8,481 nt of DNA from Pseudomonadota bacterium (GCA_023412495.1 JAEYNP010000018.1:1-8481); one strand, 5' to 3'; positions 1 to 6,531 are shown, counted from the stretch's first letter. Notes: generated by a model from the sequence alone, not told the origin. Numbers and translations are program-made.

Positions 1-1229
1 ATGTTTACACTTCCATCCTCATTCACATTATTCTCTAAAAAGGCAATCAATCCTCTAGGAGTAGCCAATACGGTATTATTTAATGTATGCACATAGTAAG
101 TACCGTTTTCACCTTTTGTTCTAATCCCCAGACGTCTTGCCTGTGCATCTCCTAAGGTGGAGCAAGAACCTACTTCAAAATACTTCTGCTGTCTAGGACT
201 CCAAGCCTCAACATCACAAGATTTCACCTTTAAATCAGCCAAATCACCACTGCAACATTCCAGAGTACGAACCGGAATATTCATATTTCTAAAGAACTCA
301 ACAGTAAAATACCACATTTTATTATACCAGTCCATAGATTCTTCTGGTTTACATAAAACTACCATTTCCTGCTTTTCAAATTGATGAACTCGGTAAATTC
401 CTCTTTCTTCAATACCATGTGCACCCACTTCTTTTCTAAAACAAGGGGAATAGGAAGTCATGGTAATGGGAAGATTTTTTTCAGAAACAATTTGATCCTT
501 GAATTTACCAATCATGGAATGTTCTGATGTACCGATTAGATATAAGTCTTCTCCCTCTATTTTGTACATCATCGCTTCCATCTCATTAAAGCTCATAACA
601 CCATTCACTACATTGCTTCTAATCATGAAAGGAGGAATACAATACATAAATCCCTTATCAATCATAAAATCTCTTGCATAACTGATCATTGCTGAATGTA
701 ATCTAGCAGCGTCACCTATCAAATAATAAAAGCCATTCCCGCTTGTTCTGCCCGCGCTATCTTTATCAAGCCCTTGAAGCTTATCTAAAATATCTGCATG
801 GTAAGGAACTTCAAAACTTGGTACAACTGGGTCCCCATATTTTGTAATTTCTACATTCTGACTATCATCTTTTCCAATTGGTACAGAAGAATCAATTATT
901 TGGGGAATCTTCATCATGATCGTAGTTATTTTATCCTGCAATTTTGGTTGTATATCTTCTAATTCTGCAAGACGTTTTGCATCAGTAGCTACTTCTTCTT
1001 TCTTCTTCTCGGCTTCCTCTTTTTTCCCTTGAGCCATTAATGCACCGATCTCTTTAGATATTCTATTTTTTTTAGCACGAAGATCATCTGCTTCCTGCTG
1101 TGTTTTTCTACTTTCTGCATCCAGAGCAATTACTTCATCAACCAAAGGAAGTTTTGCATCCTGAAATTTTTTTTTGATATTTTCCTTTACTACATCAGGG
1201 TTTTCACGTAAAAATTTTATGTCTATCAT
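1..1229 (-). CDS. serS: Seryl-tRNA synthetase, C-terminal end cut by window edge
   Basis: Class II aminoacyl-tRNA synthetase that charges tRNA-Ser (and tRNA-Sec) with serine in the cytoplasm. The frame is open from the ATG at 1229 to the left edge and gives 409 complete residues; the family usually has about 425, so roughly 15 residues are missing. It begins MIDIKFLRENPD, the usual start of the N-terminal tRNA-binding arm. A charged coiled-coil arm spans about residues 27-105. The catalytic core shows TSE at 234-236 (serine-binding loop), motif 2 with CFRKEVG at 263-269 and RVHQFEK at 280-286, and motif 3 with ATPR at 389-392 followed by FLEN. Motif 2 and motif 3 look more like eukaryotic SerRS than like the E. 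coli or B. subtilis form (compared from memory). The start follows the HD-GYP gene by 19 nt and has AAAGGAGGT about 8 nt upstream, so co-transcription is likely. No T-box leader is visible. Confidence 0.96.
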   Translation of the reverse strand, partial: MIDIKFLRENPDVVKENIKKKFQDAKLPLVDEVIALDAESRKTQQEADDLRAKKNRISKEIGALMAQGKKEEAEKKKEEVATDAKRLAELEDIQPKLQDKITTIMMKIPQIIDSSVPIGKDDSQNVEITKYGDPVVPSFEVPYHADILDKLQGLDKDSAGRTSGNGFYYLIGDAARLHSAMISYARDFMIDKGFMYCIPPFMIRSNVVNGVMSFNEMEAMMYKIEGEDLYLIGTSEHSMIGKFKDQIVSEKNLPITMTSYSPCFRKEVGAHGIEERGIYRVHQFEKQEMVVLCKPEESMDWYNKMWYFTVEFFRNMNIPVRTLECCSGDLADLKVKSCDVEAWSPRQQKYFEVGSCSTLGDAQARRLGIRTKGENGTYYVHTLNNTVLATPRGLIAFLENNVNEDGSVN

Positions 1230-1236
1230 ATAAAGA

Positions 1237-1245
1237 CACCTCCTT
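1237..1245 (-). promoter_or_regulatory. Strong ribosome binding site of serS
   Basis: On the minus strand AAAGGAGGT lies just upstream of the serS ATG, in the 19-nt gap after the HD-GYP stop codon. It is a near-perfect complement of the 16S rRNA 3' end and fixes the serS start at 1229. It is stronger than the site of the upstream HD-GYP gene, which suggests that serS is translated better than its neighbour from the same message. Confidence 0.8.
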
Positions 1246-1248
1246 TTA

Positions 1249-2301
1249 TTATTCAATAACCTTTTCTATAAATAAGGAATGTATTTTGATTAAATCCTTT
1301 ATCACTTCTTCTTCTACATCATTACCATCTTTATCCGTTACAATTCGTAATACGGGTCTATTGGTAAATCCTTTATTTTGACTAATTACAACAGCCTGTT
1401 CCCCTTCACTTGTTATCACTTTTGAGCCTACCGGATAAACGGCTGTAAATTGTAAAAATAAGTCTACTATTTTACCACTAAACATTTTATTTTTAAAATT
1501 TTTTAAGTACTCAATGGCTTCATATACTTTCACTTTCTTACATCCAATACCACAAATCATTTCATCAAAGGCATCACATATATTGACAATCTGAACATGT
1601 ACAGGCAAAGTGGTTGCGCGCAAAGGAAAGCCAGATCCATCCATTCTTTCATGGTGGTACAAAATAATATTTTTACTTATATCTGAAATCCATTCTTCAT
1701 CTTTTAATGCATAATATCCATATATGGGGTGCTTTTTATATTCAGCTAAATCACCTTCCGATATAGATAATAAATTATGGTTTTCATAATCTGTAGATAA
1801 ATACCGCATTCCAATATCATGTAAAAGACATCCTACACCAATATCATGTATCATATTCTGAGAAAGCTTAAGTTTTAATGCCGTTAAAACAGATAAGGAG
1901 CACATATTTAGGGAATGTTCGTATATATCTGCACTTCTCTCTTTAATATCATAAACTTGCTCGATAACTTCATCTTCCTGGACTATGATGCCAATGATTC
2001 GGTCAGCTTCCTGACACAGCTCCTCCAGTTCTTGATTATGACGATAGGTGTGTTTCTCTAATATTTCCTTTACCTTGTTTTTGATTTTCTCTTCAACTTC
2101 ATCTTTTAATATCACAATTCTCTTTTGCCTAATATCATTGTTTTGCACGTAAACCTTTTCTATCCCCAACTCATGTAATTTACGTATATACTCCGGTTTT
2201 AGCGTAGCCCCTTTAGGTAAAATAACCCGAATATCATCTGTTACTATGTCTCTGGCTAAAATCTCATTTGGAGATAGTTGTTCCAACTTCTTACATACCA
2301 T
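1249..2301 (-). CDS. HD-GYP domain protein, probable cyclic-di-GMP phosphodiesterase or relative
   Basis: A 350-residue soluble protein. Residues 1-60 form an N-terminal domain of the kind found ahead of HD-GYP domains, with LSPNEILARDI and an ILPKGATL stretch. A charged helical linker covers about 62-120. The HD-GYP domain shows H129, HDIG at 161-164, HP at 191-192, HHER at 216-219, DGSGFP at 221-226 and CDAFDEM at 242-248, which are the usual metal ligands and the GYP loop (here GFP). A small C-terminal domain (about 288-350) begins YPVGSKV and resembles the beta-strand tail of many Firmicute HD-GYP proteins. The family hydrolyses cyclic di-GMP or related cyclic dinucleotides. The lysine that normally follows HDxG is methionine (M165), so activity is not certain. 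It starts 25 nt after the DUF4446 gene with a modest AAGGA site about 12 nt from the ATG, and is followed closely by serS. Confidence 0.9.
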   Translation of the reverse strand: MVCKKLEQLSPNEILARDIVTDDIRVILPKGATLKPEYIRKLHELGIEKVYVQNNDIRQKRIVILKDEVEEKIKNKVKEILEKHTYRHNQELEELCQEADRIIGIIVQEDEVIEQVYDIKERSADIYEHSLNMCSLSVLTALKLKLSQNMIHDIGVGCLLHDIGMRYLSTDYENHNLLSISEGDLAEYKKHPIYGYYALKDEEWISDISKNIILYHHERMDGSGFPLRATTLPVHVQIVNICDAFDEMICGIGCKKVKVYEAIEYLKNFKNKMFSGKIVDLFLQFTAVYPVGSKVITSEGEQAVVISQNKGFTNRPVLRIVTDKDGNDVEEEVIKDLIKIHSLFIEKVIE

Positions 2302-2326
2302 TGTAATATCATTTCCTTACTCTTCA

Positions 2327-2863
2327 TTATTTTCCCATTGCTATAGAGAGAGCCTGTTTTTCTTCTTCTCCTAAATCAATTTTGCATTCACCACTGATTA
2401 TTTCCTTTGTATAGGTATAGCAACCATCTGTACTATGTACAGAATTCAGTATAAAACCATTATTGTCTTGATCTAAAAGAGCAAGTGAAAAACTAAGTTT
2501 TCCTCCCATTTGATGAAATGCATCATATTTAACAATACCGTACTTCTGAAAAACTGATTGCATATTCTTATATATATTTCTAATATCTTTTTTGTTCTTT
2601 TCTACATTGACCTTTAAGAATTTATTGTCCTCGTAAAGTCCCATAATATCTTGTTCTAAACTTTTTGCATCTTTACCCGACATAAACTTCTTCATTCTCT
2701 TCTCAAGCTTTTTTATTCTGGAGGATAAAGTCAGGTTTGTTATAATCAGTATGATGATTATGATTAACAATCCAATCAATACATATCCAATGTCTAGCCA
2801 TCCAAGTCCTATCTGATTCATAATACTACTATTAATAATTAAACTTCCTACTATAAACTGCAT
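2327..2863 (-). CDS. DUF4446 family membrane-anchored coiled-coil protein
   Basis: A 178-residue protein with one strongly hydrophobic segment at about 24-46 (rich in I and L), a basic coiled-coil-like region at about 47-105, and a compact C-terminal domain. The C-terminal part carries the DUF4446 signature: KYDAF at 112-116, QMGGKLSFSLALLD at 118-131, NNGFILNSVHS at 134-144 and a C-terminal EE..AL. Function is unknown. In many Firmicutes a DUF4446 gene follows parB, as here, 28 nt downstream (recalled from family knowledge). The short N-terminus and the basic stretch after the hydrophobic segment suggest a single-pass protein with its bulk in the cytoplasm. AAGGAG stands 5 nt before the first ATG; the internal Met15 has no such site, so the longer start is chosen. 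A membrane link for the segregation machinery is possible but is only an inference from context. Confidence 0.88.
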   Translation of the reverse strand: MQFIVGSLIINSSIMNQIGLGWLDIGYVLIGLLIIIIILIITNLTLSSRIKKLEKRMKKFMSGKDAKSLEQDIMGLYEDNKFLKVNVEKNKKDIRNIYKNMQSVFQKYGIVKYDAFHQMGGKLSFSLALLDQDNNGFILNSVHSTDGCYTYTKEIISGECKIDLGEEEKQALSIAMGK

Positions 2864-2891
2864 TCTTTCTCCTTATGTTCCAATTGGCTTA

Positions 2892-3779
2892 TTATTTTGC
2901 TAGTATATCCATCAGTCTTTCTAAATCCTCATGTCCATAAAACTCAATTTCGATTCTACCATTGCCCTCACCCTTAGAGGTAACAGAAACTTTGGTGCTT
3001 AAAGACTGTTTTAATTTATCTTCAATTTCACTATAAATTAATTCTAATGCTTTATCTTCAGTTTTCTTGGGTTTTAATGATGGTTTATGCAAATTCTTGA
3101 CTAATTTCTCAACATCACGCACACTCAATTTCTGATCAAAAATTTGTTGAGCTAATATATATTGTTCTTCAGGATCCTCTACTGCTAACAAAGCTCTTGC
3201 ATGTCCCGTTGTCAGCATTTCATTAATAACCATTTGCTGTACATTATCTGTTAGCTTAAGTAAACGCATGGAGTTTGTAACAGCTGTTCTACTTTTTGAT
3301 ACTCTTTCTGCAACCTCATCCTGCTTCAGGTTGAATTCTGTAAGTAACCGCTTATATGCCTGAGCTTCTTCGATGGGATTTAAGTCTTCCCTTTGAATAT
3401 TCTCAATTAATGATATTTCTACAATTTCTTGCTCTGTATAATTCTTAATTATGACAGGCACCTCTTTTAAACCTGCTATCTTAGCAGCTCTCCATCGACG
3501 TTCACCTGCAATAATCTCATAATGATCTTTTCTATCTTGTACAACTATGGGTTGAATGACTCCAAACTGTTTTATAGAATCAGCTAGTTCAATCAATGCA
3601 TCCTCATCAAAATTCTTTCTTGGCTGTTCTCTGTTTGGTTCTATTTTTGTTATTTTAATCATTGTATCGGGTTTATCAGTCGTCTTACTCTCTTGTTTAC
3701 CACTTTCGTTATTGTTGCTGGGGGGAATTAATGCGTCCAAACCTTTTCCTAAACCTTTTCCTAAACCTCTCGTTGCCAT
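2892..3779 (-). CDS. parB: Chromosome partitioning protein ParB (Spo0J-like)
   Basis: A 295-residue ParB/Spo0J. It begins with the basic tail MATRGLGKGLGKGLDALIP, the segment that in the family stimulates ParA ATPase. The CTP-binding ParB/Srx domain includes EQPRKNF at 51-57, the C-motif GERRWRA at 92-98, and ENIQREDLNPIEEA at 126-139. The helix-turn-helix that reads parS spans about 150-172 (KQDEVAERVSKSRTAV), followed by GHARALL at 192-198. The C-terminal dimerisation domain ends RIEIEFYGHEDLERLMDIL. All hallmark motifs are intact. It works with the adjacent ParA and with the parS sites at 4788-4851: ParB loads at parS as a CTP-dependent clamp, spreads, and helps recruit condensin. It starts 23 nt after the parA stop with AAAGGAG about 8 nt from the ATG. 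The GLGKGLGKGL tail is encoded by a short near-perfect 12-bp tandem repeat (about 3741-3766). Confidence 0.97.
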   Translation of the reverse strand: MATRGLGKGLGKGLDALIPPSNNNESGKQESKTTDKPDTMIKITKIEPNREQPRKNFDEDALIELADSIKQFGVIQPIVVQDRKDHYEIIAGERRWRAAKIAGLKEVPVIIKNYTEQEIVEISLIENIQREDLNPIEEAQAYKRLLTEFNLKQDEVAERVSKSRTAVTNSMRLLKLTDNVQQMVINEMLTTGHARALLAVEDPEEQYILAQQIFDQKLSVRDVEKLVKNLHKPSLKPKKTEDKALELIYSEIEDKLKQSLSTKVSVTSKGEGNGRIEIEFYGHEDLERLMDILAK

Positions 3780-3802
3780 TATTTTTCTCCTTTTACATAC
3801 AA

Positions 3803-4567
3803 CTACTTGTTGTGCTTTATCACTTCATCTGCTAAGTTCATATAAGCTTCTGCACCGGCTGACTTGGGATCATACATATGTATTGGCATTCCATAACTAG
3901 GAGCTTCAGCTAATCGAATGTTTCTTGGTATCATAGCATTAAACACATACTGGTCTAAATTACTTTTTACATTTTCAACTACTTGAGTCGAAAGATTGGT
4001 TCTGGAATCATACATAGTAAATACAACTCCTTCTATACATAAATCTGGATTTAGTCTTTCCTTTACCAGGTTTACAGTATGAATTAATTGGCTTAATCCC
4101 TCCAATGCATAATACTCACATTGTATAGGTACTAAAACACTATCTGCAGTGGTTAGTGCATTGATTGTAAGAGCGTTTAAAGATGGAGGACAGTCTATAA
4201 TAATAAAATCATATTGTTCTTTTATCCAATCAACTTCGTTTTTTAATATGTACTCCTTTTTATCAATACCAATTAGCTCAATTTCTGCAGCAGCTAAGTT
4301 GACATTTGATGGTAACAGGGATACATTCTTAATTACATCTTTTATAATACAATCTTGAATGGAACATTCGCCCAATATTAGCTCATAGATTGTATTTTCT
4401 AATTCATTCTTGTCAATACCAAAACCACTTGTGGTATTCCCCTGTGGATCTGTATCAATGACTAATATTTTTTTTCCTCTTTCAGCCAATGATGCTGATA
4501 AATTGATAGATGTTGTTGTTTTACCAACACCACCTTTTTGATTAGCAATTGCTATTACTTTACCCAT
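3803..4567 (-). CDS. parA: Chromosome partitioning ATPase ParA (Soj-like)
   Basis: A 254-residue Soj-type ParA. It has the deviant Walker A motif KGGVGKTT at 11-18, the A' motif DTDPQGN at 38-44, Walker B FIIIDCPPSL at 121-130, and the C-terminal RNIRLAEAPSYGMPI typical of chromosomal ParA. There is no N-terminal helix-turn-helix, so this is a chromosomal and not a P1-plasmid type. It binds DNA non-specifically as an ATP-dependent dimer, is released by ParB, and in Bacillus relatives also affects DnaA. An in-frame GTG exists 27 nt upstream at 4594, but the ATG at 4567 is preferred: AAAGGA stands about 9 nt before it, it gives the family's length, and MGKVIAIANQKGG is the usual start. The gene opens a tight run of parA, parB, DUF4446, HD-GYP and serS, with its own extended -10 promoter at 4622-4630. 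Confidence 0.97.
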   Translation of the reverse strand: MGKVIAIANQKGGVGKTTTSINLSASLAERGKKILVIDTDPQGNTTSGFGIDKNELENTIYELILGECSIQDCIIKDVIKNVSLLPSNVNLAAAEIELIGIDKKEYILKNEVDWIKEQYDFIIIDCPPSLNALTINALTTADSVLVPIQCEYYALEGLSQLIHTVNLVKERLNPDLCIEGVVFTMYDSRTNLSTQVVENVKSNLDQYVFNAMIPRNIRLAEAPSYGMPIHMYDPKSAGAEAYMNLADEVIKHNK

Positions 4568-4586
4568 AATTATTTTCCTTTCATTG

Positions 4587-4618
4587 CAAAGCACACGGAC
4601 AACCTTCCTGTCTGCTTG
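4587..4618 (-). other. Imperfect inverted repeat in the parA leader
   Basis: On the minus strand CAAGCAGACA and TGTCCGTGTGCTTTG can fold into a broken hairpin, with GACA/TGTC inside and CAAGCA/TGCTTTG outside, joined by an internal asymmetric loop. It would lie at the very 5' end of the parA message if transcription starts near 4615. It is followed by the parA Shine-Dalgarno and not by a T-tract, so it is not a terminator. A stabilising 5' structure or a chance repeat are both possible. Confidence 0.25.
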
Positions 4619-4621
4619 TAC

Positions 4622-4630
4622 ATTATATCA
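4622..4630 (-). promoter_or_regulatory. Extended -10 promoter of the parA operon
   Basis: The minus strand reads TGATATAAT, a perfect TATAAT hexamer with the TGn extension, in the non-coding block upstream of parA. At the expected 17-18 bp spacing the -35 position reads only TAGCGA or similar, which is weak, so the extended -10 would carry most of the recognition. The start point would be near 4615, giving a leader of about 48 nt before the ATG at 4567. The parS cluster begins about 90 bp upstream. Confidence 0.6.
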
Positions 4631-4720
4631 TTAAATGAGTTCAATCGCTATATGAATTTCTAACTATTTTGTCAGCATTATTCTATATTTTTATTAGTGC
4701 TTCTTAATATAATAACCAAT

Positions 4721-4738
4721 AATGTTTCACGAATACTT
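4721..4738. repeat. parS-like half-site repeat, copy A
   Basis: Contains TGTTTCACG at 4723-4731, identical to the first nine bases of the parS palindrome, but the right half (AATACTT) is not parS. Its 18 bases match copy B at 4750-4767 at 16 positions, including the AATGTTTCACG core and the ATA that follows, so the two copies resemble each other beyond the parS half. It lies on the parA side of the full parS sites. It could be a decayed parS, a weak ParB site or an operator for another protein. Confidence 0.55.
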
Positions 4739-4749
4739 CTAATTATATA

Positions 4750-4767
4750 AATGTTTCACGGATATTT
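4750..4767. repeat. parS-like half-site repeat, copy B
   Basis: Contains TGTTTCACG at 4752-4760 followed by GATATTT instead of the parS right half. It is a direct repeat of copy A, 29 bp apart start to start, in the same orientation. The first full parS starts 36 bp further on. Confidence 0.55.
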
Positions 4768-4787
4768 TACAATATGTAGGGTTAATA

Positions 4788-4803
4788 TGTTTCACGTGAA
4801 ACA
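4788..4803. promoter_or_regulatory. parS: parS site 1 (perfect)
   Basis: TGTTTCACGTGAAACA, exactly the 16-bp palindromic parS sequence bound by Spo0J/ParB in Firmicutes. The palindrome extends by one base pair each side (18 bp) and then stops, so this copy has no long stem. It sits about 220 bp upstream of the parA start in an origin-proximal locus, next to the genes whose products use it. Confidence 0.95.
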
Positions 4804-4826
4804 TTATATAGTATTAATAACAAAAC

Positions 4827-4860
4827 AAAAGAGTATGTTTCACGTGAAACATACTCTTTT
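4827..4860 (-). terminator. Intrinsic terminator of the two-component operon, built around parS 2
   Basis: A perfect 34-bp inverted repeat centred between 4843 and 4844, starting 10 nt after the response regulator stop codon. Its outer arms are AAAAGAGTA and TACTCTTTT and its core is the parS palindrome. As RNA it can form a stem of about 15 bp with a 4-nt loop. On the minus strand the stem ends in CTCTTTTGTTTTG, which gives the T-rich tract needed for rho-independent termination. The stem is AU-rich at its base, so efficiency may be moderate. It would separate the kinase/regulator operon from parA. Confidence 0.8.
4836..4851. promoter_or_regulatory. parS: parS site 2 (perfect), within the terminator palindrome
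   Basis: A second exact TGTTTCACGTGAAACA, 48 bp from site 1 (start to start). Unlike site 1 it is the centre of a much longer perfect inverted repeat, described as the terminator at 4827-4860. Two ParB loading sites this close together fit the origin-proximal parS cluster expected beside parAB. Confidence 0.95.
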
Positions 4861-4870
4861 TAACTATAAA

Positions 4871-5524
4871 TTAAAACAGTTTTATAATATCATTTCTAAT
4901 AGCAAAAACCGCAGCTTGTGTTCTATCTGATACGTCAATTTTTTTAAATATATTGGATATATGATTTTTTACCGTTCTCTCACTTATATTTAAAAATGTA
5001 GCAATTTCTTTATTAAACATTCCATTAGATACTTGAATTAATACTTCTAATTCCCGCTTAGTTAGTGCATTAATCCTATCTTTATCTATATCCCTTGCAA
5101 TTAATCTGGAATTAAGTGTAGGTATTAAACTGTGTTGAATATAACTCTCTCCATTTAGTACGGCAATAATTGCTTTCTTTAATTCAGTAGATTCTGAATC
5201 TTTTAATAAATAACCATCTACACCAATATCAACTGCTTTTAATAAATACTCAACTTCATTATGAACTGTAAGTATTAGTACTTTTATATTTAATTTTCGT
5301 TTTCTAATCTCTTCTAAAACTTGTATTCCATTTTTCTTAGGCATATTAATATCTAAGAGTAAAATGTCGGGCTTTGACGATCTTAATATATCAAGACATT
5401 CCATACCGTCACTTGCTTCTTCCACAACTTCAATTGTTCCATCAAACTCTAAAAGTTGCTTAATACCTTCTCTCATTAATACATGATCGTCTGCTAACAT
5501 AACTTTAATCTTATCAGTACTCAT
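4871..5524 (-). CDS. NarL/DegU-type response regulator
   Basis: A 217-residue two-domain transcription factor. The N-terminal receiver has the acidic pair D12-D13, phospho-acceptor D58 in LLLDINMP, T86 and K108, so it should be phosphorylated normally. The C-terminal LuxR-type helix-turn-helix spans about 153-210, with LTKRELEVL at 154-162 and SERTVKNHISNIF at 181-193, very like DegU and LiaR. The partner is almost certainly the kinase encoded 41 nt upstream. The start is supported by AAGGGG a few bases before the ATG. Targets cannot be read from the sequence. The stop codon lies 10 nt before the parS/terminator palindrome, so the product's own operon ends in the segregation site. I leave the symbol empty because DegU-like regulators are numerous and orthology is not shown. 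Confidence 0.93.
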   Translation of the reverse strand: MSTDKIKVMLADDHVLMREGIKQLLEFDGTIEVVEEASDGMECLDILRSSKPDILLLDINMPKKNGIQVLEEIRKRKLNIKVLILTVHNEVEYLLKAVDIGVDGYLLKDSESTELKKAIIAVLNGESYIQHSLIPTLNSRLIARDIDKDRINALTKRELEVLIQVSNGMFNKEIATFLNISERTVKNHISNIFKKIDVSDRTQAAVFAIRNDIIKLF

Positions 5525-5565
5525 ATCTACCCCTTGACACGCTCATCTTTTCGGTTACCTGACAT

Positions 5566-6531
5566 CTAAATTAACGGAACACTTATTATAACTTCTGTTC
5601 CTTTATCTATCACAGAACGATAGTATATATCTCCGCCTAATAATTGAACACGTTCTCTTAATATTTCTATACCATAATGCTTTTCGTTTTGCTTACTGAT
5701 TTTCTCTAAATCAAATCCACACCCGTTATCTTCTATTAATATATTACATATATTCTTATTTTGACTTATTTTTATATGAACTTTATTACCATTTGAATGT
5801 TTTACAGCATTAGTACATGCTTCTTGTACAATTCTATATATAGTTAACAGTATGATTTCATTATTACACTTAACATAATCTATTTCTGCAACAATATCAT
5901 AAGTCGGATTATTGTCTTTTAACTTTTTAAAAAACCCTTCAAAAGTTTCCTTTAACCCAAAATCATCAAAATGCATTGGCCTCAAATCAAATATGGTATT
6001 TCTAATTTCATCTATTGTTGTTCTTAAGCTTACAGATATACTTTCCAGTTCTAATTTAGCTTGTATCTTATCTTTGTCTATATATAAAGATGCCAATTCT
6101 ATTTTGTGAATCAAATGTGCTAGATTTTGAAGAGAGGTATCATGTAAATCTCTGGCAATCCTTTGCCTATCTTTTTCCTGAATATCTAATACTTTTAAAT
6201 TCATTAAATCATTATTCTTACTTACAACTTCTTCAAGACACTGAGTATAGTTGTTTATTTTGTTAAGCTTGCTATATAATACTCTATTATCGCTTTCTAG
6301 TTTATATTTTTCTGTTTTATTGTCATTTAAATTCTCTTTATAAATATTTTTTATATCTCTTGGCGAAAAAATTTGATATTCTTGATCCTCGTTTTCATAC
6401 ACATAACGTAAATACTCATCAATCTCATTTATTCTGACTAGATTTTCATTAATTCTTTTATTTATTTCATATGCCTCTTCCTTGAGATTTTGAAGCATCA
6501 ATAAAAGTGATTTATTATCTTTTTCGCACAT
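5566..6531 (-). CDS. Cytoplasmic DegS-like sensor histidine kinase
   Basis: A 321-residue kinase with no hydrophobic segment long enough to span a membrane, so it should be soluble like DegS. Residues 1-118 are charged and helical, probably two coiled-coil stretches around a short insert at about 48-72, and would serve as the sensor or dimer region; no PAS or GAF domain is recognisable. The HisKA_3 dimerisation domain carries RDLHD at 127-131 with phospho-acceptor H130, and the D131-x3-Q135 arrangement that in this family supports phosphatase activity. LRPMHFDDFGL follows at 183-193. The ATPase domain has QEACTNAVKHSN (N241), DNGCGFD at 268-274 and the glycine-containing HYGIEILRERVQLLGG. All catalytic boxes are present. 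The ATG at 6531 has only a modest AAGGT about 9 nt upstream. The response regulator gene follows after 41 nt. Confidence 0.92.
   Translation of the reverse strand: MCEKDNKSLLLMLQNLKEEAYEINKRINENLVRINEIDEYLRYVYENEDQEYQIFSPRDIKNIYKENLNDNKTEKYKLESDNRVLYSKLNKINNYTQCLEEVVSKNNDLMNLKVLDIQEKDRQRIARDLHDTSLQNLAHLIHKIELASLYIDKDKIQAKLELESISVSLRTTIDEIRNTIFDLRPMHFDDFGLKETFEGFFKKLKDNNPTYDIVAEIDYVKCNNEIILLTIYRIVQEACTNAVKHSNGNKVHIKISQNKNICNILIEDNGCGFDLEKISKQNEKHYGIEILRERVQLLGGDIYYRSVIDKGTEVIISVPLI

Noticed and set aside
157..681. Two short plus-strand frames (75 and 60 residues)
   Set aside because: Both are antisense to the serS catalytic core and show no domain or start signal.
3741..3766. Tandem repeat CCTTTTCCTAAA in parB
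   Set aside because: It simply encodes the GKGLGKGL basic tail, which is common in ParB/Spo0J N-termini, so it needs no separate explanation.
3556..3900. 114-residue plus-strand frame with Leu-rich, membrane-like segments
   Set aside because: It is antisense to the start of parB and the end of parA. The Leu/Pro-rich stretch is the complement of the parB linker and basic tail, and no ribosome binding site was seen.
4568..4594. Longer ParA starting at an in-frame GTG (nine extra residues)
   Set aside because: The Shine-Dalgarno AAAGGA lies inside this stretch and serves the ATG at 4567, and chromosomal ParA proteins begin at the equivalent of that ATG.
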